Shown in pieces: positions 1 through 11,009 of a DNA stretch of 64,000 bases (position 1 is its first letter; every line of letters starts with the position of its first letter). Where the stretch lies: contig CM036617.1 of assembly GCA_020746105.1 (NCBI GenBank), positions 19,412,037-19,476,036 on the forward strand, in the 5' to 3' direction. Both the position numbers and the translations under genes were made by a program. Source of the stretch: Trogon surrucura (taxonomy: Eukaryota; Chordata; Aves; Trogoniformes; Trogonidae). Under the pieces are notes generated by a model. The model ran no database searches and was not told the origin of the DNA. It saw only the letters and a list, made by a program, of their open reading frames with translations.

Positions 1-2711
1 TTTTGTCTGTGTGACTTGCCTCTGTTTATAACAGGGTTGAACTCTACCTTTCTACCAGAAGTGTTTGAAAATCAGGTGATGTGAAATTCTGGATGTACTG
101 ATTTCAATTAAAAATCCTCTCTTCAACCTGCCAGTGATTTCAGTGGAGCCAGGATTTACACGTGCGTCACTCTCCAGTTGCATGACGATAGTGAGTCTCA
201 TACTGGTTCTGCAGGATCGTGTTGGGGTTTGGAAGCAGCACAGCAGGGGACTGTGGCCTTCTTCAGAAAGCAGACCTCTGCTCTCAGTAGGGCTAGTTCA
301 CTCCAATGCTAGAGAATCAAAGCTCCTTCTGGTACCTAATTTAAAAACTGCACCCAATATTTATCGTGCCCCATATACCTGGATATTTACCTAGATGTCA
401 GGTTAGGAGTCCTGCCTCTTAGGATGTGTTTTTCCCAGTCATATGGGGATCTGTCTCATTCATGCTACTGTGCTGCCATAACACAGCAACAAAGCGAAAC
501 CACAAAATATTTCCTATAATGAAGTTGTATGGCTCTGATTTTCTACACAAACTGAAATGTCAGATGGCATTGCAATCTTGAGCATGGTAAACAGCGCTTC
601 TCCTTGTAAACATGGTATTCTAAAATTGTGGTTGTGCTGATCACAATTCAGCCCATAAGAATTAAGGTAGACAGGGACTTGGGATGACAAATTAACTGCC
701 CTGAGACTCAGTACATCTTTTCACCAGAGGGACGGAATGGCAGGGTTAGAAAGATTTACTCTACTCTTCATATTTCAGTTGAAACAAGCTGCAAATAGTC
801 TTTTGGAAACTTGTTTCTTTTTCACTTGTAGTTGGAGTCTCAAGATATTTGAGTTATGAAATCATCCTTCAAACCACGCCATTCTGCAGTGGTTTGTGCA
901 TTGTATTCAAGGGTCCTTATTTTTTGCCATTCTAGGAGAAACTCTAGTCTTTCCTATGACCGCGAAGTATATAAAACCATAAGCATTCAGTCACAGTTCC
1001 CAAAGGCATAGTTCAAATAAGGGTATGGGGACCAGTGGGAGTTGTGGGAGGGAAGGCTGCTTGGCTTCTGCCCTGGCATGTGACTGCCAGACCACTGCAG
1101 AAAGCAGCATTCACTAGAATGGGACTATAGACCCTAGAGGTTCCGAGTGAGTCCATTTCTCAGCATCCTACTTGTTTAGTTCAAGTGGATTAGTGAAATC
1201 ATGGAAAATAGAGTCAAGAAGAGGAGGAAATATAAAACAGTGGTGTTACCTTTTGTGCTTAGTCTTTCCTCTCTCATGTGATTTCATTCCACCTGCTATT
1301 CTCTACCCAGTCTTTGCTATAGGGCTAGTTTTAGTTTGATCCTTCTCTTTCACAAAGACACTTGATTTTAAAACATGAGGAGAAAGCTCCTGAGCTCCTA
1401 TACTTCCAAAATTACCATGACCTCAGAGACGGAATAACTAAATGATGAGCACTAAAGCTCTTCTCATGAGTAGAAATGAAATATTTAGGATCTGAGGAAG
1501 CTTCCATTTTAGCTGTTCGTCTTTCTTTTCAGTGTGACATTTCTATCCAGTTTCCATACACACACATCATTCCAATTACTGACTTAAAAGAATTTAGGCT
1601 TTGCATAGCTACTCATACTAATGAAGAGAAAGGTTTCAGAGTTTTATATTTATCTAAGTGTCTGTTACAAAGCTTACAAGCTCAATCCTTGCAAATATAT
1701 CCCTAGTGTTTTAAGACATTTTATTTTTGGATCCTGATCAGTTGAAAAAGGAATCTGTTTTTCACATTTCTCCACTGGCAGCTCTAATGCACTTTGACTA
1801 GTGGGAAACTCAACGTAAAATTTCGTAGTACAATTTTATGTGTACATTCATGCGTATAACACAAGGGAGGTTTAAGAAAACAGATAATACAAAACAAGAA
1901 CGGTGCTGGATACTCATTATCAAGTCAATTTTAAGACAATAACAAGATTAAAATATTTAGTTATTACACTTCAGAAAGCAGAAGAAAATCCATTACTTCA
2001 TAAGTGTCTTCTTTAAAGCTTTCTCCTACACATTACTTATAACGCTTAGTCCAGGCTGACACATGCCCATCTCTGCAAGCCTGAGGGCAGCTGGCAAAAT
2101 CTCTATGGAGTTCTACCATACAACTGAATGAATAGTAAGAACTACTTTCCACCTCTCAGTGTTAGTAAAAAAAACTATGGCAAGCTGTTACATGTTTTAA
2201 CAAGTTTCAGCATGGCAGTTCTAGCTGAGGACAAAAAGAATTCCTGTCTATTATGCTACCACTGCATACCACAGTTAAAATAGATGGGTAAAGGAAGGGT
2301 TTAGAGAGATTTATTAAATTCTAGTGGAACTGGGACAGATTTTCCCTAAGGCAAGTTCCCCCCCTGCACTTCTGGTCATTGCAAGAGACAAATCTGAATA
2401 TCAATTTCTTGTAGGAATCTCTATCAGTCTCAAATCATTGGTGCATTGAAAGAAGCACCTCTGAGGGCAAGGATACTTGAAAATACAAATGGTCAAGAGT
2501 GAATTGTCAAGACTGAATCAAGACCGGGGAGAAAAATTAGCATGAGCATTTGAGAAAAGTTGCAAGCACAACCAGATTCAGACTGTTTCTCAGGCTGATG
2601 TAGGGCAGGATTTTGTTCCCTTGATCTTCTAAGAAGGGTATCTACTATACAAATGCTGGTGGCAAGACCTGGAGGTATCTGAGCCAAACTTTCACCAAAG
2701 CGGCACTAGGC
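1..2711. other. Unique non-coding sequence, no gene seen
   Basis: AT-rich sequence with only short open frames (longest 86 codons at 134-394) that show no recognisable domain, no consistent splice-site framing and no repeat signature I know. I see no transposon tail, tRNA or promoter signature. It may be intergenic or intronic. Confidence 0.6.
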
Positions 2712-3130
2712 CAGTTCGGCCAGTGCTCTGTCTAACCAAATCTTTAATACCTCCAAGAATGGACATTTTTATCAAAGCTCTGGACATGTTCTTCTGCTAA
2801 ACAATCTTTCTGCTGTAAAGTGTTTTGCATAAGTCCAATCTGAACTTCCCACACTGCAGTTTGTGGCTGTTGTCCCTTGTCACCTCAGCAGCCACTAGAG
2901 AAAAGAGTTTGGTGCTGTCATCTTTACCAAGTGCATTTTGAGTAGGTGTCAGGTGTCATAGTATCTCTTCTTGGCCTTCTCTTCCCCAGGCTAAATATGG
3001 TCATCTCCCATGACCTCGCCTTGTGATTCACCTACTCTAAGTCCTTGACCATTTTGGTAACACTTTTCTGGACCCTTACCAATTTCTCCCCATCCCTCTT
3101 GGACAAGATTCAGTATTCCATTGCCATATA
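2712..3130 (-). mobile_element. Old, diverged CR1 LINE fragment
   Basis: Read on the minus strand this resembles the 3' part of CR1 ORF2 and its UTR. Landmarks on the plus strand are the stretch around 2740-2760 (the 'acctccaaggatgg' box), 2865-2885 ('gttgtcccttgtc' box), the 'cttctcttccccaggctaaa' box near 2973-2995 and the 'cttttctggaccctt' box near 3063. These blocks occur in the order found in the younger CR1 copies at 6.4 and 52.5 kb, but identity is low and the 8-bp tail is lost, so it is an ancient copy. No ORF2 frame survives. Confidence 0.75.
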
Positions 3131-3560
3131 GAGGGGAGGAATAATAATAATTTCCCTGCATCTGCTTGTTGTTCTTCTTCTGATGTTGTATCTTTAATCT
3201 AGGCATCCACATCTGAGCTGTTTCTTCGAATTTTGTTGATAGAGAACTGGGGAGAAAGAAATACCTCTAAGCATGATTCACCTCATATTTAAGTAGATAT
3301 CTAATAAAGGTCAAATAAATAATGTCCTCCTAGTGCTTTTTATTTTCCACTAGAGTCGGGACTATCCCTGCTCATGAAATCTACAGTGGAAACGTCTAAC
3401 ACCAAGTAAACTGAATGCCAACTGTTCAGTCTCTATGGATAGTCTTTCATTAACTTGTAAATAAGGATGACAAAGGACAGGTAATTGTCAAAGGTTCCTA
3501 AGAAGAAAGTAACTATTTTCTCATTCCAATGTACTGTCTTAATGATATTTTCTATGTATA
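3131..3560. other. Unique non-coding sequence
   Basis: No gene or repeat recognised between the old CR1 and the inverted-repeat element. Confidence 0.5.
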
Positions 3561-3795
3561 GAGCCAGATTTTCAAAGATATTCAAGCATCTAAATACACA
3601 GATAGTCACCTACTGGAGACCAACTAAATGAACAACTTGGCAGGGTATTGAAAAGCAACAGTGAACTGGGTTCCTAACTCATCTCCAGGCTTTGTAAATC
3701 TCACTAGCTATCCCAGTTCCTTTGTAAATCTGTTTTTGAATGCCCTTTTGATCATGGACTTCTAAGTTGCTTAGTTACTTTTGGAAATTAGACCC
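3561..3795. repeat. Ancient inverted-repeat (DNA-transposon-like) element, about 235 bp
   Basis: The left end (3561-3600) begins with the 'gagccagattttcaaagat' block and the right end (about 3758-3795) closes with its imperfect reverse complement ('ttttggaaattagaccc'). The two arms form diverged terminal inverted repeats of roughly 38 bp around an unremarkable centre. The arm sequence is like a very abundant palindromic repeat I know from turtle and crocodilian genomes, so this would be an old archosaur or amniote relic rather than a bird-specific insertion. No transposase coding is present, so it would be non-autonomous. The class assignment is inference. Confidence 0.55.
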
Positions 3796-5571
3796 AGTAA
3801 GCCTGCGTTTCCTGAATGTTGGCCAGAAATGGTTACATATGGTGCATCCATTTCCAAATTCTGCCTGGGCAGTATCAGTTCACTGTGCCTCCACATAAAA
3901 GCCACAACACTCTGTTCCCTGCTCACCTATAAAAGATGCAATCAGAATATGTATCTAGATGTAAATAAGCCTTGATGCTAATGCATTTGCATTGTAATTC
4001 CTTTCACAGTCTGAATGTCTTTAATTCCCTTTACCAGATGCAAATCCTGCAAAGAATTGGCAAAACAGTTGCAATTAAAAAGGCGCTATCTAAGCTATTA
4101 GGGTGAAAAATCAATCTTCCCTGACTGTAATCTGTAATTCTCAGCTTGCAGGTGGGCAGCCATGTAGTTATGTATCCATACCACACACACATGAACATAT
4201 TCACATTTCCTCAGTATCAGGATTGATTATTTATGATGACAAAAATATCATTTTCAGAATTATATGAAACATTTTTTTTTCACAAAAAAATGATGAAAAT
4301 ACACTGTGATGCCTTAAAATACCTATTTGCGAGGGGAGGACTGTGTGTGTTTGAAAGTAATTACAAAAATGAAGTCCAGATGGTCCTGCTGTCAAGGTAC
4401 AGTAGGTCTTTGTTTGGCTTAACTAGCATGAACTGTGGCAGAGAGAAATCAAATAATAACAAACCTGAACAAAGCACATATTCATTGACACCTCTCTTCT
4501 GGGCGATTTGAGTAACATACTTTGAACTTGAGAGAGAAAAAGTGAAACTGTGAACAGGAGAACAAACAGCAGAATACATAAATACTGTAATGGGTGTTAT
4601 ATCTTCCAGTTATATATCTATACAGTATGGTGTACCATTGAATGTTTATATATATGATTCATGAGCATATTTCTGATATGTCTGTTGATACGTATATATT
4701 CATGGAATACACAGCAACCTAAAAAAAAAAACCAACAAAACAACCCAAAACACTGTAAGACGTAGGGTGAGAGCAAGAGCCAGGATAGTCTTTGTAAATC
4801 TACAGCTGTCTGCTGCTGTCAGAATCATAACTGTGTCCCTTCTGCCTCTGCTGCCTTATCACAAAGCTCAGCTGAAGGAGCTCCGTGGCTAGGTGTACCC
4901 AGCCCCAAAAACGTGGTTCTTCTGCAAACGGTGGACTGATTCTCCTGCCCCCTTCCCTGCCTCTTCCCTGCAGCCAGCTCTCTCACTGCATGCAAGACAT
5001 CAGCAAGTCTAGTCCTGAACTGACCTGCTGGGTTTGGTGGACACAGGATGTCTCACCGGTTCTGTAGGCACCGCCGAGGCCACACTTTTAGACTGGATGA
5101 CTAAAGGGCAGGTGAGTCTTGAGCATGAACTCAGCAATACTCTTCCAGTCTGGAGCAAAGGTGCCCATGGGAAAGGCAACAGTTTTAATGATGCACAGGG
5201 AATGCTGTAACAAAAGAGCCCTGAAATGATACTTGGTGTTGTCAGAAGGTTAATGCAATACATACCATAGTAATTATAAATCCTGAAGAGGTAAAAATAT
5301 TTTTGGTATTGATGAACAACAACAAGTTCACAGCACAGTCTTTCATGAATGTTATGGGCCTCTAATCCTGAAAGTAACAGGGTTTGGCTTATGCTGCAGC
5401 TAGCCTCTTTAGAGATCGGGCATCACACACCAAAATAAGGTCTGATGAGCTGAAAACATGGCTACCTAGGAAGGAGCTACAACTTTTTTAGCTGCCCATC
5501 CCAGAACTCTGTGTGGGACCACAGGGGAGGGAGAGTGCTGATCCAATAGAGGGATTTAAGAGATAAAACAT
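3796..5571. other. Unique non-coding sequence; two POU octamers and an A-rich run
   Basis: No exon or transposon recognised. Two perfect octamer motifs lie 46 bp apart (ATTTGCAT at 3985-3992 and ATGCAAAT at 4038-4045). A stretch rich in TATA-like dinucleotides lies at 4600-4700 and a short A-rich run at about 4720-4750. Open frames of up to 92 codons (4233-4511) have no recognisable domain. Confidence 0.5.
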
Positions 5572-6157
5572 TGTCATGGTTTAACCTCATCCAGCAGCTA
5601 AGCCCCACATGTCTGTTTGTTGACTCCCCACTGATAGAATGAGAAAAAATAATTGGAAGAGTAAAAATGAGAAAACTCAGGGGTTGTTACAAAGTTTAAT
5701 AAGTTATGCAAAAGCTGCACAAACAACCAAAGGAAAACAATTAATTCATTCATCACTTCCCATGAGCAGGCAGGTGCTCTGCCACCTCCAGGAAAGCAGG
5801 ACTCCATCATCCATAATGGTTACTTGGGAAGACAAACACCAACACTCTTGATTGTCCCACCCTTCCTTCTTCCCCCAACTTTATACGCTGAGCGTGATGT
5901 CATATGGTCTGGAACATCCCTTTGGCCAGTTGAGGTCTTCTGTCTCAGCTGTGTCCCCTCTCAGCTCATTGTACACCCCAACCCACCCTCTGGTGGGGCA
6001 CTGTGAGGAGCAGAAAAGGCCTTGATGCTGTATAAGCACTGCTCAGCAGCAATGAAAACATACCTACATCAGCACTGTTTCTGGCATAAATGCAAAACAT
6101 AGCCCCATACCAGCTATTATGAAGAAAATTAATCCTACCCTAGTCAAAGCCAGCACA
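5572..6157 (-). mobile_element. Solo LTR of an avian ERVL-type retrovirus
   Basis: On the minus strand the element starts with TGTGCTGG-type sequence (complement at 6151-6157) and ends with ...ACCATGACA (complement from 5572), the TG...CA ends expected of an LTR. It is the same family as the interrupted LTR at 20302-21780, in opposite orientation: both share the 'ctggttttggctggg'-type start, the 'tgaccaaaggg' region and the end in 'ggttaaaccacgaca' form. Flanks are aacat (5567-5571) and aatat (6158-6162), a 5-bp target duplication with one transition, as expected for ERVL. The length of 586 bp is normal for a solo LTR of this type; no internal viral sequence follows, so the provirus was lost by LTR-LTR recombination. 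Confidence 0.85.
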
Positions 6158-6205
6158 AATATGCAGAAAATTGTTTGACCGTAGGTAGAGTTGAGAGGAC
6201 CAGAG

Positions 6206-6404
6206 AATAATTTGCATTGGAAAGGACCATCAAAGATCATCTAACTCAACCTTCTGCCATGGGCAAGGACATCTTTCACTAGAGTGGATTGATTAGAGCC
6301 TCGTGCAATCTAACCCCAAACACTTCCAATGGATGGGGCATCCACAACTTCCAGTGTCTCTCTACTCTTGTAGAAAATTTTCTTCCTTATGTCCAGTTTA
6401 AATC
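6206..6404 (-). mobile_element. 5'-truncated CR1 LINE, 3' end
   Basis: The plus strand shows the complement of the CR1 3' region: 'ggaaaggaccatcaaagatcat' type box, the 'ccttctgccatgggcaaggac' type box and the UTR up to 'gtccagtttaaat'. It stops abruptly where the next CR1 tail begins, so the two lie head to tail with no spacer. Confidence 0.8.
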
Positions 6405-7545
6405 ACAGAGTCATAGAATCATAGAATCATAGAATGGCCTAGGCTGGAAGGGACCTTAGAGATCATCTAATCCAACCTCCCTGTCATGGGCAGGGACGCC
6501 TCTCAACTAGATCAGGCTACTCAAGGCCCTGTCCAACTTGGCCTTGAACACCCTCTTTCAGCTTAGAATTGTTGCCCCTTGTCCTGTCACTACAGGCCTT
6601 AGTAAAAAGTGTCTTTCTTTCTTATAAGCCCCCTTTATAAATTGAAAGGCTGCAATAAGGTCTCTCTGGAGCCTTCTCTTCTCCAGGCCAAAAAAACCCA
6701 GCTCTTACAGCCTTTCTTTATAAGAGAGATGTTCCAACCCTCTGATCATTTTTGTGGCCCTCCTCCGGACCCTCTCCAACAACTTTAGGTGTTTCTCACA
6801 CTGAGGACTTCAGAGCTGGACACAGCAGGTGTGCAGGTGGGGTTCTCACCAGAGTGCAGTAGGGGGGACAGAACCACCTCCCTCAAGATGCTGACCTCAA
6901 TTCTTTTGATGCAGTCGGGGATATGATTTTCTTTCCGCGCTGCAAGTGCATATCGCTGGCTCATGCCTAATTTTTCATTCACAAGTACCCTCTAAGTCCT
7001 TCTCCACAGGGCTGCTCTCAATCCATTCATCCCCCAATCTGTACTGATATATTCGGGACTGACCCAACCTATGTGCAGAACCTTGCGCCCAGCATTGCTG
7101 AACCTCATGAGCTCCGCATGGGTCCTCTCCTTGAGCCTGTCATGGTTTGGATGGCATCCATTCCCTTTAGTGTATCAACTGCAGTACTCAGCTTGATGTC
7201 ATCTGCAGGCTTCCTGAGGGTGCACTCAACCCCACTATCTATGTCATTGTTGAAGATATTAAACAGTACTGGTACCAGTATGGACCCTAGAGGGATAACA
7301 GTTATTACTGGTTTCCACCTGGACTTTAAGTCATTGAGTAAACTCTTTGGACACGGCCATCCAGTTAATTCCTTATCCATTTAACAGCTCACCCATCAAA
7401 CCTATATCTCTCTAATTTAGAGGTAAGAATGTTGTGGCAACCTGTATCAAAGGCCTTACAGAAGTCCTGGTAGATGATATCCTTAGCTATTTCCATTTTT
7501 GCTGATGAAGTCAGTTTTGCACAGCAGTTGCCTGGCCACAGCCTT
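6405..7545 (-). mobile_element. CR1 LINE with reverse-transcriptase remnant
   Basis: The tail is three copies of the 8-mer 'aatcatag' at about 6412-6440, followed (minus strand, reading backwards) by the 3' UTR, the ORF2 C-terminal part and part of the reverse transcriptase. On the minus strand 7380-7105 reads as 91 open codons including 'LFNIFNNDIDSGVECTL' and 'PADDIKLS', the RT motif C region with both Asp residues kept but Phe changed to Pro. Upstream of this the frame is broken. The 3' boxes ('cctctcaactagatcaggc' near 6500) closely match the tail of the SINE at 10.4 kb, so this CR1 subfamily could have supplied the machinery for that SINE. Confidence 0.9.
7105..7380 (-). pseudogene. CR1 ORF2 reverse-transcriptase fragment
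   Basis: A 91-codon open stretch of the LINE polymerase. It covers the strand just before and through motif C (residues about 38-66: a 'GSILVPVLFNIF' segment, then the 'ADD' catalytic pair). In intact CR1, this domain copies the LINE RNA at a nicked target. Here it is isolated by frameshifts on both sides and cannot form an enzyme. The coding assignment rests on likeness to the other CR1 copies in this window (53.3 and 59.8 kb). Confidence 0.85.
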
Positions 7546-10381
7546 CTAAGACACTGACTATTCAAATGTCATTTGCATTAACTGTTGAAGCCGTGAGAGG
7601 ATTAGGAAGGTCTAGCAGCACTGGAGCAGGAGTCACCAGCACAGTGTCTTCTCCTGGATGTACACAAAGAGCTTGTTTGGTTTCTTATTAGCTGTTACTG
7701 GGTCATCTAAACATGTTCTAAGACCCCAACCAAATATTTTAAGCTTTTTATGATCCATAAATTTCCTTGCTCTTCAATGTCTTTTTTTTCTGATGTTAGC
7801 AATACAGATAGCTTGTCACTCCAATTATGATGTCTGCCTTTTCACTTGTCTGCGTTTTAAAGTTGTTTGAGGTGATGACTGACTTGTCAGAAAGATCCTG
7901 TTTATGAGCATTATTTGGCATAAGCTTGAAAAGGCTGCTGGTGCCCTTCAATCCATGGGACAAGCAAGGATAGATTTCTAGTTCCGTAAGGCTTTGCTTG
8001 TAGCAAAGTTAACTTTCTAGGACATGATAATAATAAAAGAAATATTACGGGCTTTCTTCATTTTTATTTTCTGATTATTCATATAATTACATGCCCTCTC
8101 CTGGATTCAGACTCGTTTATAAATTGCAACTGGGACAGACAGCAGTTGAAGGATAATTGGGTAGTTTACATAAATTAGATCCCTTATGTATATCCAGGAT
8201 ATTCAAGATATTAAAGCAGAAGAAAAGAGATGTAAAAAATACAGAAAAAGTTGGAATTAATTAAAAGACAACCCACTTAGTCACATTCAGAGCATGTAGT
8301 TTACTAAAACACACACTAAAAAACCTAAAGGGCAGTAATCTATTTTTAATTCTTGATGTGACTGCAATCAAGTGACTACGCAATGTGTCTTCTGTGTGTT
8401 ATCTCTATTATCCTTTTTAATAATAAGGTGGTGAATGACTGTAGGTGGGTTTCTTATTTAGAGAAGAAAAATTCCTCCCAAATCCCTCCTCCACCATAGA
8501 ATTTTCTTCTCAGGCTGATTCTGCACTGAGCTATTTGAGTTTCATATGAAGTCTTCCTTAGTTTATTTATTATGTGTTTTCCTTAACCCTTTTTGCATGC
8601 TGATTTCCAACGAGTTTTTTTTGAGATGTGCATTGCCCTCCTACAGAATAAGCGTGAGCAAAGGTTATGCCAGGTTATAAAGCCAGATACTGTCAAAGAC
8701 TAGACAGGATATCCTTTCCTTGTCAAAACTGATGACACACATTTGAGACATAACAGCTGGGAGCAGGCCACAGAAAATATTATTTGAGGTGACTGCCTAC
8801 AAAGAACAGATTTGAACAGAATAACTATGCGTTTAATGATTTTACTGACTCCAGATAAATAGTAAATAAGAAACAAGATATACCAAATCTTTTATCGAAA
8901 AGAGGGAGGTGTTCTGGTGGTATTTACTATTTATATTTAGCAAAGCAATTTATTTTTAAATTATAAGACATATTTTTATTAGCAATGTTTGTCTTGTGTA
9001 GCTAGGGAGCTAGCAGTTAACAAGCCTAGTGTGATTCTCTTCTCCATAGCAATGGAAAACAAAGGAAATAGGAAACAGAAGGAGAAGGATGAAAAAGAAT
9101 AGCTCCCTCTCCAGTCAGCAAGTATGAGGCTATGGTAGAGAACAGATTTTCAGAGGGTCATCTGCTTAAGTGACTGTGTAAGTAATGAGATAGCACAATG
9201 ATGGATGTTTTATAAATGCCTAGGTAGGTAGATAGATATGACAACCAGAATAGTTCTAGGTTTAAATTGAAATGAGGCACTCCATCACCATGTCATCTCC
9301 GGAAAGTCACTTGACCTTCTTGTTCCTGAATCAGACCAGTTGTAAGAGATGATAAAAAGCTGATTTTCCCTGAAACCAAGAGCTTAATCCAAACTTACAG
9401 TTTTCAAGAGAAGATTTTTAGTTGATTCGATTGGACGTGGGCTCAGGTCTTAAATACTTACTCCACCTTGACTGAACAAGTTTTCTTTGCTGTGCCTCAT
9501 CTTACTCTTCTCCCCTCCTCCTCCTCACTCCCTGCCAGTCAAGCACTGACCATTAGCTCCTAGAGGCAGCTGAAAGGCTTGAGATCTTGCTAGTCTGGGC
9601 TCTTCCCTCTCCTATTCCTCACTTTCTTCTTGTTTTACACATGACTTTTTTTATCAGGAGTTTAATATTTCAGCGTTTTATAAGCATATTTTGGGACAAC
9701 ACAATTTATCCTACAAGGACAAAGTTGACAGCATGGTAACTAAGAATAGAATAAATGCTAAGGGTGAGAGCAGATTGCAGTGAATGACTGATTATTTTTG
9801 ATAGGGATATTGCTCTACTGGTAACAGAATCCACAGTATTTAAGGGTTGAATGGAGATACCAGGAAAAAATACAAACACAATGTCTTCATCAGTGTAAAT
9901 ATACTACCTGTGCTGTTCACCTGCAACATGAAGTCTAGCTCTGCCAGTAACTTCCAACAAGTGGGTGACCATCAAGAAAAGTTTATCATTTGCACATAGA
10001 TAAATTGGTTGGTAAATTCTGAACCTGCATGATTATTATGGGACTCAAAAGTGAATTTCGTTGTCATTGGCACTGCAGCAAGACAAAGCATGGACTTCCC
10101 CAGAATTAGAGATCTGACTCAAAACAATTTGTGTGAATAATGTGATGCCTGACATCACTGTTTGGTAAGGACCCCTGAAAGCTTTAGGGGCATGAATGCA
10201 TGAATGCCCCAGAAGTTCTCATCGAGTAAGTAATTGTTACTCCCATTTTACAAGAGTGAGCCACAGTAGAAGGCCAAAGAGATGGCATCTTCTTGACAGG
10301 GCTGAGAACAGCCCTCCAGAGCAGCAAGTTCTCATGTAGGGAAAGATGTGGACAAGGCAGGTGACAGAAATAGCATCTAAG
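7546..10381. other. Unique AT-rich non-coding sequence
   Basis: No coding region recognised over 2.8 kb. A short (GATA)-like run lies near 9222-9238. A possible MIR-like relic at 9280-9360 is listed separately. The stretch 8930-8990 is AT-rich with several TTTATTT and TTAAAT blocks but nothing diagnostic. Confidence 0.55.
9280..9360 (-). mobile_element. Possible MIR-like SINE relic
   Basis: The plus strand holds a block like the complement of the MIR core: 'aaagtcacttgacc', then 'gttcctgaatc', then 'tgtaagagatgataa', in the order and spacing of the MIR segment that reads AAGTCACTTaACC ... CTCAgTTTCC ... TGTAAAATGGGGATAA. Identity is low, so this is tentative. MIR is an amniote-wide SINE, and birds retain a few thousand old copies. 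Confidence 0.35.
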
Positions 10382-10555
10382 ATTCATAGAATGGCCTGGG
10401 CTGGAAGGGACCTTGGAGATCATTTTAATCCAACCTCCCTGTTGTGGACAGGGATGCAACCTCTCGACTCGGTCAGGCAACACTTGAGAACTGAACGGGA
10501 ATCAAACCCATGACCTTTGGTGTTTCAAGCACCACACTCAACCCACTGAGCCAAA
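10382..10555 (-). mobile_element. tRNA-Ile-derived SINE with CR1 tail (TguSINE1-like)
   Basis: On the minus strand the head (10555 to about 10495) reads as a degraded tRNA: an A-box-like 'tggctcagtggg' (complement at 10542-10553), then 'gtgtggtgcttgaaac', then a B-box-like 'gggtttgattccc' (complement at 10498-10510). This order and the 'GTGGTGCTnAnAAC.CCAAGGTC' context match vertebrate tRNA-Ile(AAT). The body then runs into a CR1 3' end (10490 to 10382) ending in 'attcatag' type tail sequence. Such a tRNA-Ile head fused to a CR1 tail is the structure of TguSINE1, as I recall a passerine SINE. The internal A and B boxes would be the RNA polymerase III promoter. The element has no coding capacity and is mobilised in trans by CR1. 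Confidence 0.8.
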
Positions 10556-10830
10556 TCTAGAACTATTGTTCCAGCTACCTGATGCTGAATTTATCCCAGC
10601 TGAGATGAGAACACACAAATTCATCTGTGCATCTCTATTAGCCATGCAGACCTTTAAGAAAAGGGGCAATGATACTCAGCTCAAACAATAGCCTGTACAA
10701 CACAGTTGCCAGCCTGTGTTCTTGAGCTGTATTTGGGCATCTTGTTGTTCAAGTGCAGCTTGTGTGCCAGGGTTGCATTGCACGGCTGATACCAGAGGTG
10801 TGTTTGTCTATTAGATGCCACCATGCATCT
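10556..10830. other. Short unique spacer
   Basis: No feature recognised between the SINE and the next CR1 fragment. Confidence 0.5.
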
Positions 10831-11009
10831 TAAACAACAGGCTGCCCAGACATGTAGTAGAAGCCCCATCCCTGGCGACATTCAAGATCAGGTTGGACAG
10901 GGCTCTGAGCTACCTGGTCTAGTTGAAGTTGTCCCTGTTCACTGCAGGGGGGCTCGACTAGATGACCTTTAAAAGTCCCTTCCAACCCAAACCATTCTAT
11001 GATTCTATG
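10831..11009 (+). mobile_element. Short 5'-truncated CR1 LINE
   Basis: Plus-strand CR1 3' end: 'aacaggctgcccagacatgtag' region, the 'ccccatccctggcgacattcaa' box (end of ORF2), the UTR box near 10930-10990 and two copies of the tail ('attctatgattctatg', ending about 11009). About 180 bp remain, with only the last codons of ORF2. Confidence 0.9.

Noticed and set aside
4590..4700. Promoter from repeated TATA-like sequences
   Set aside because: Simple AT-rich dinucleotide sequence with no other core-promoter or start-site context.
10495..10555. A functional tRNA-Ile gene
   Set aside because: The tRNA head is degraded: the acceptor stem and anticodon arm do not pair properly, and it runs straight into a CR1 tail, so it is a SINE head.
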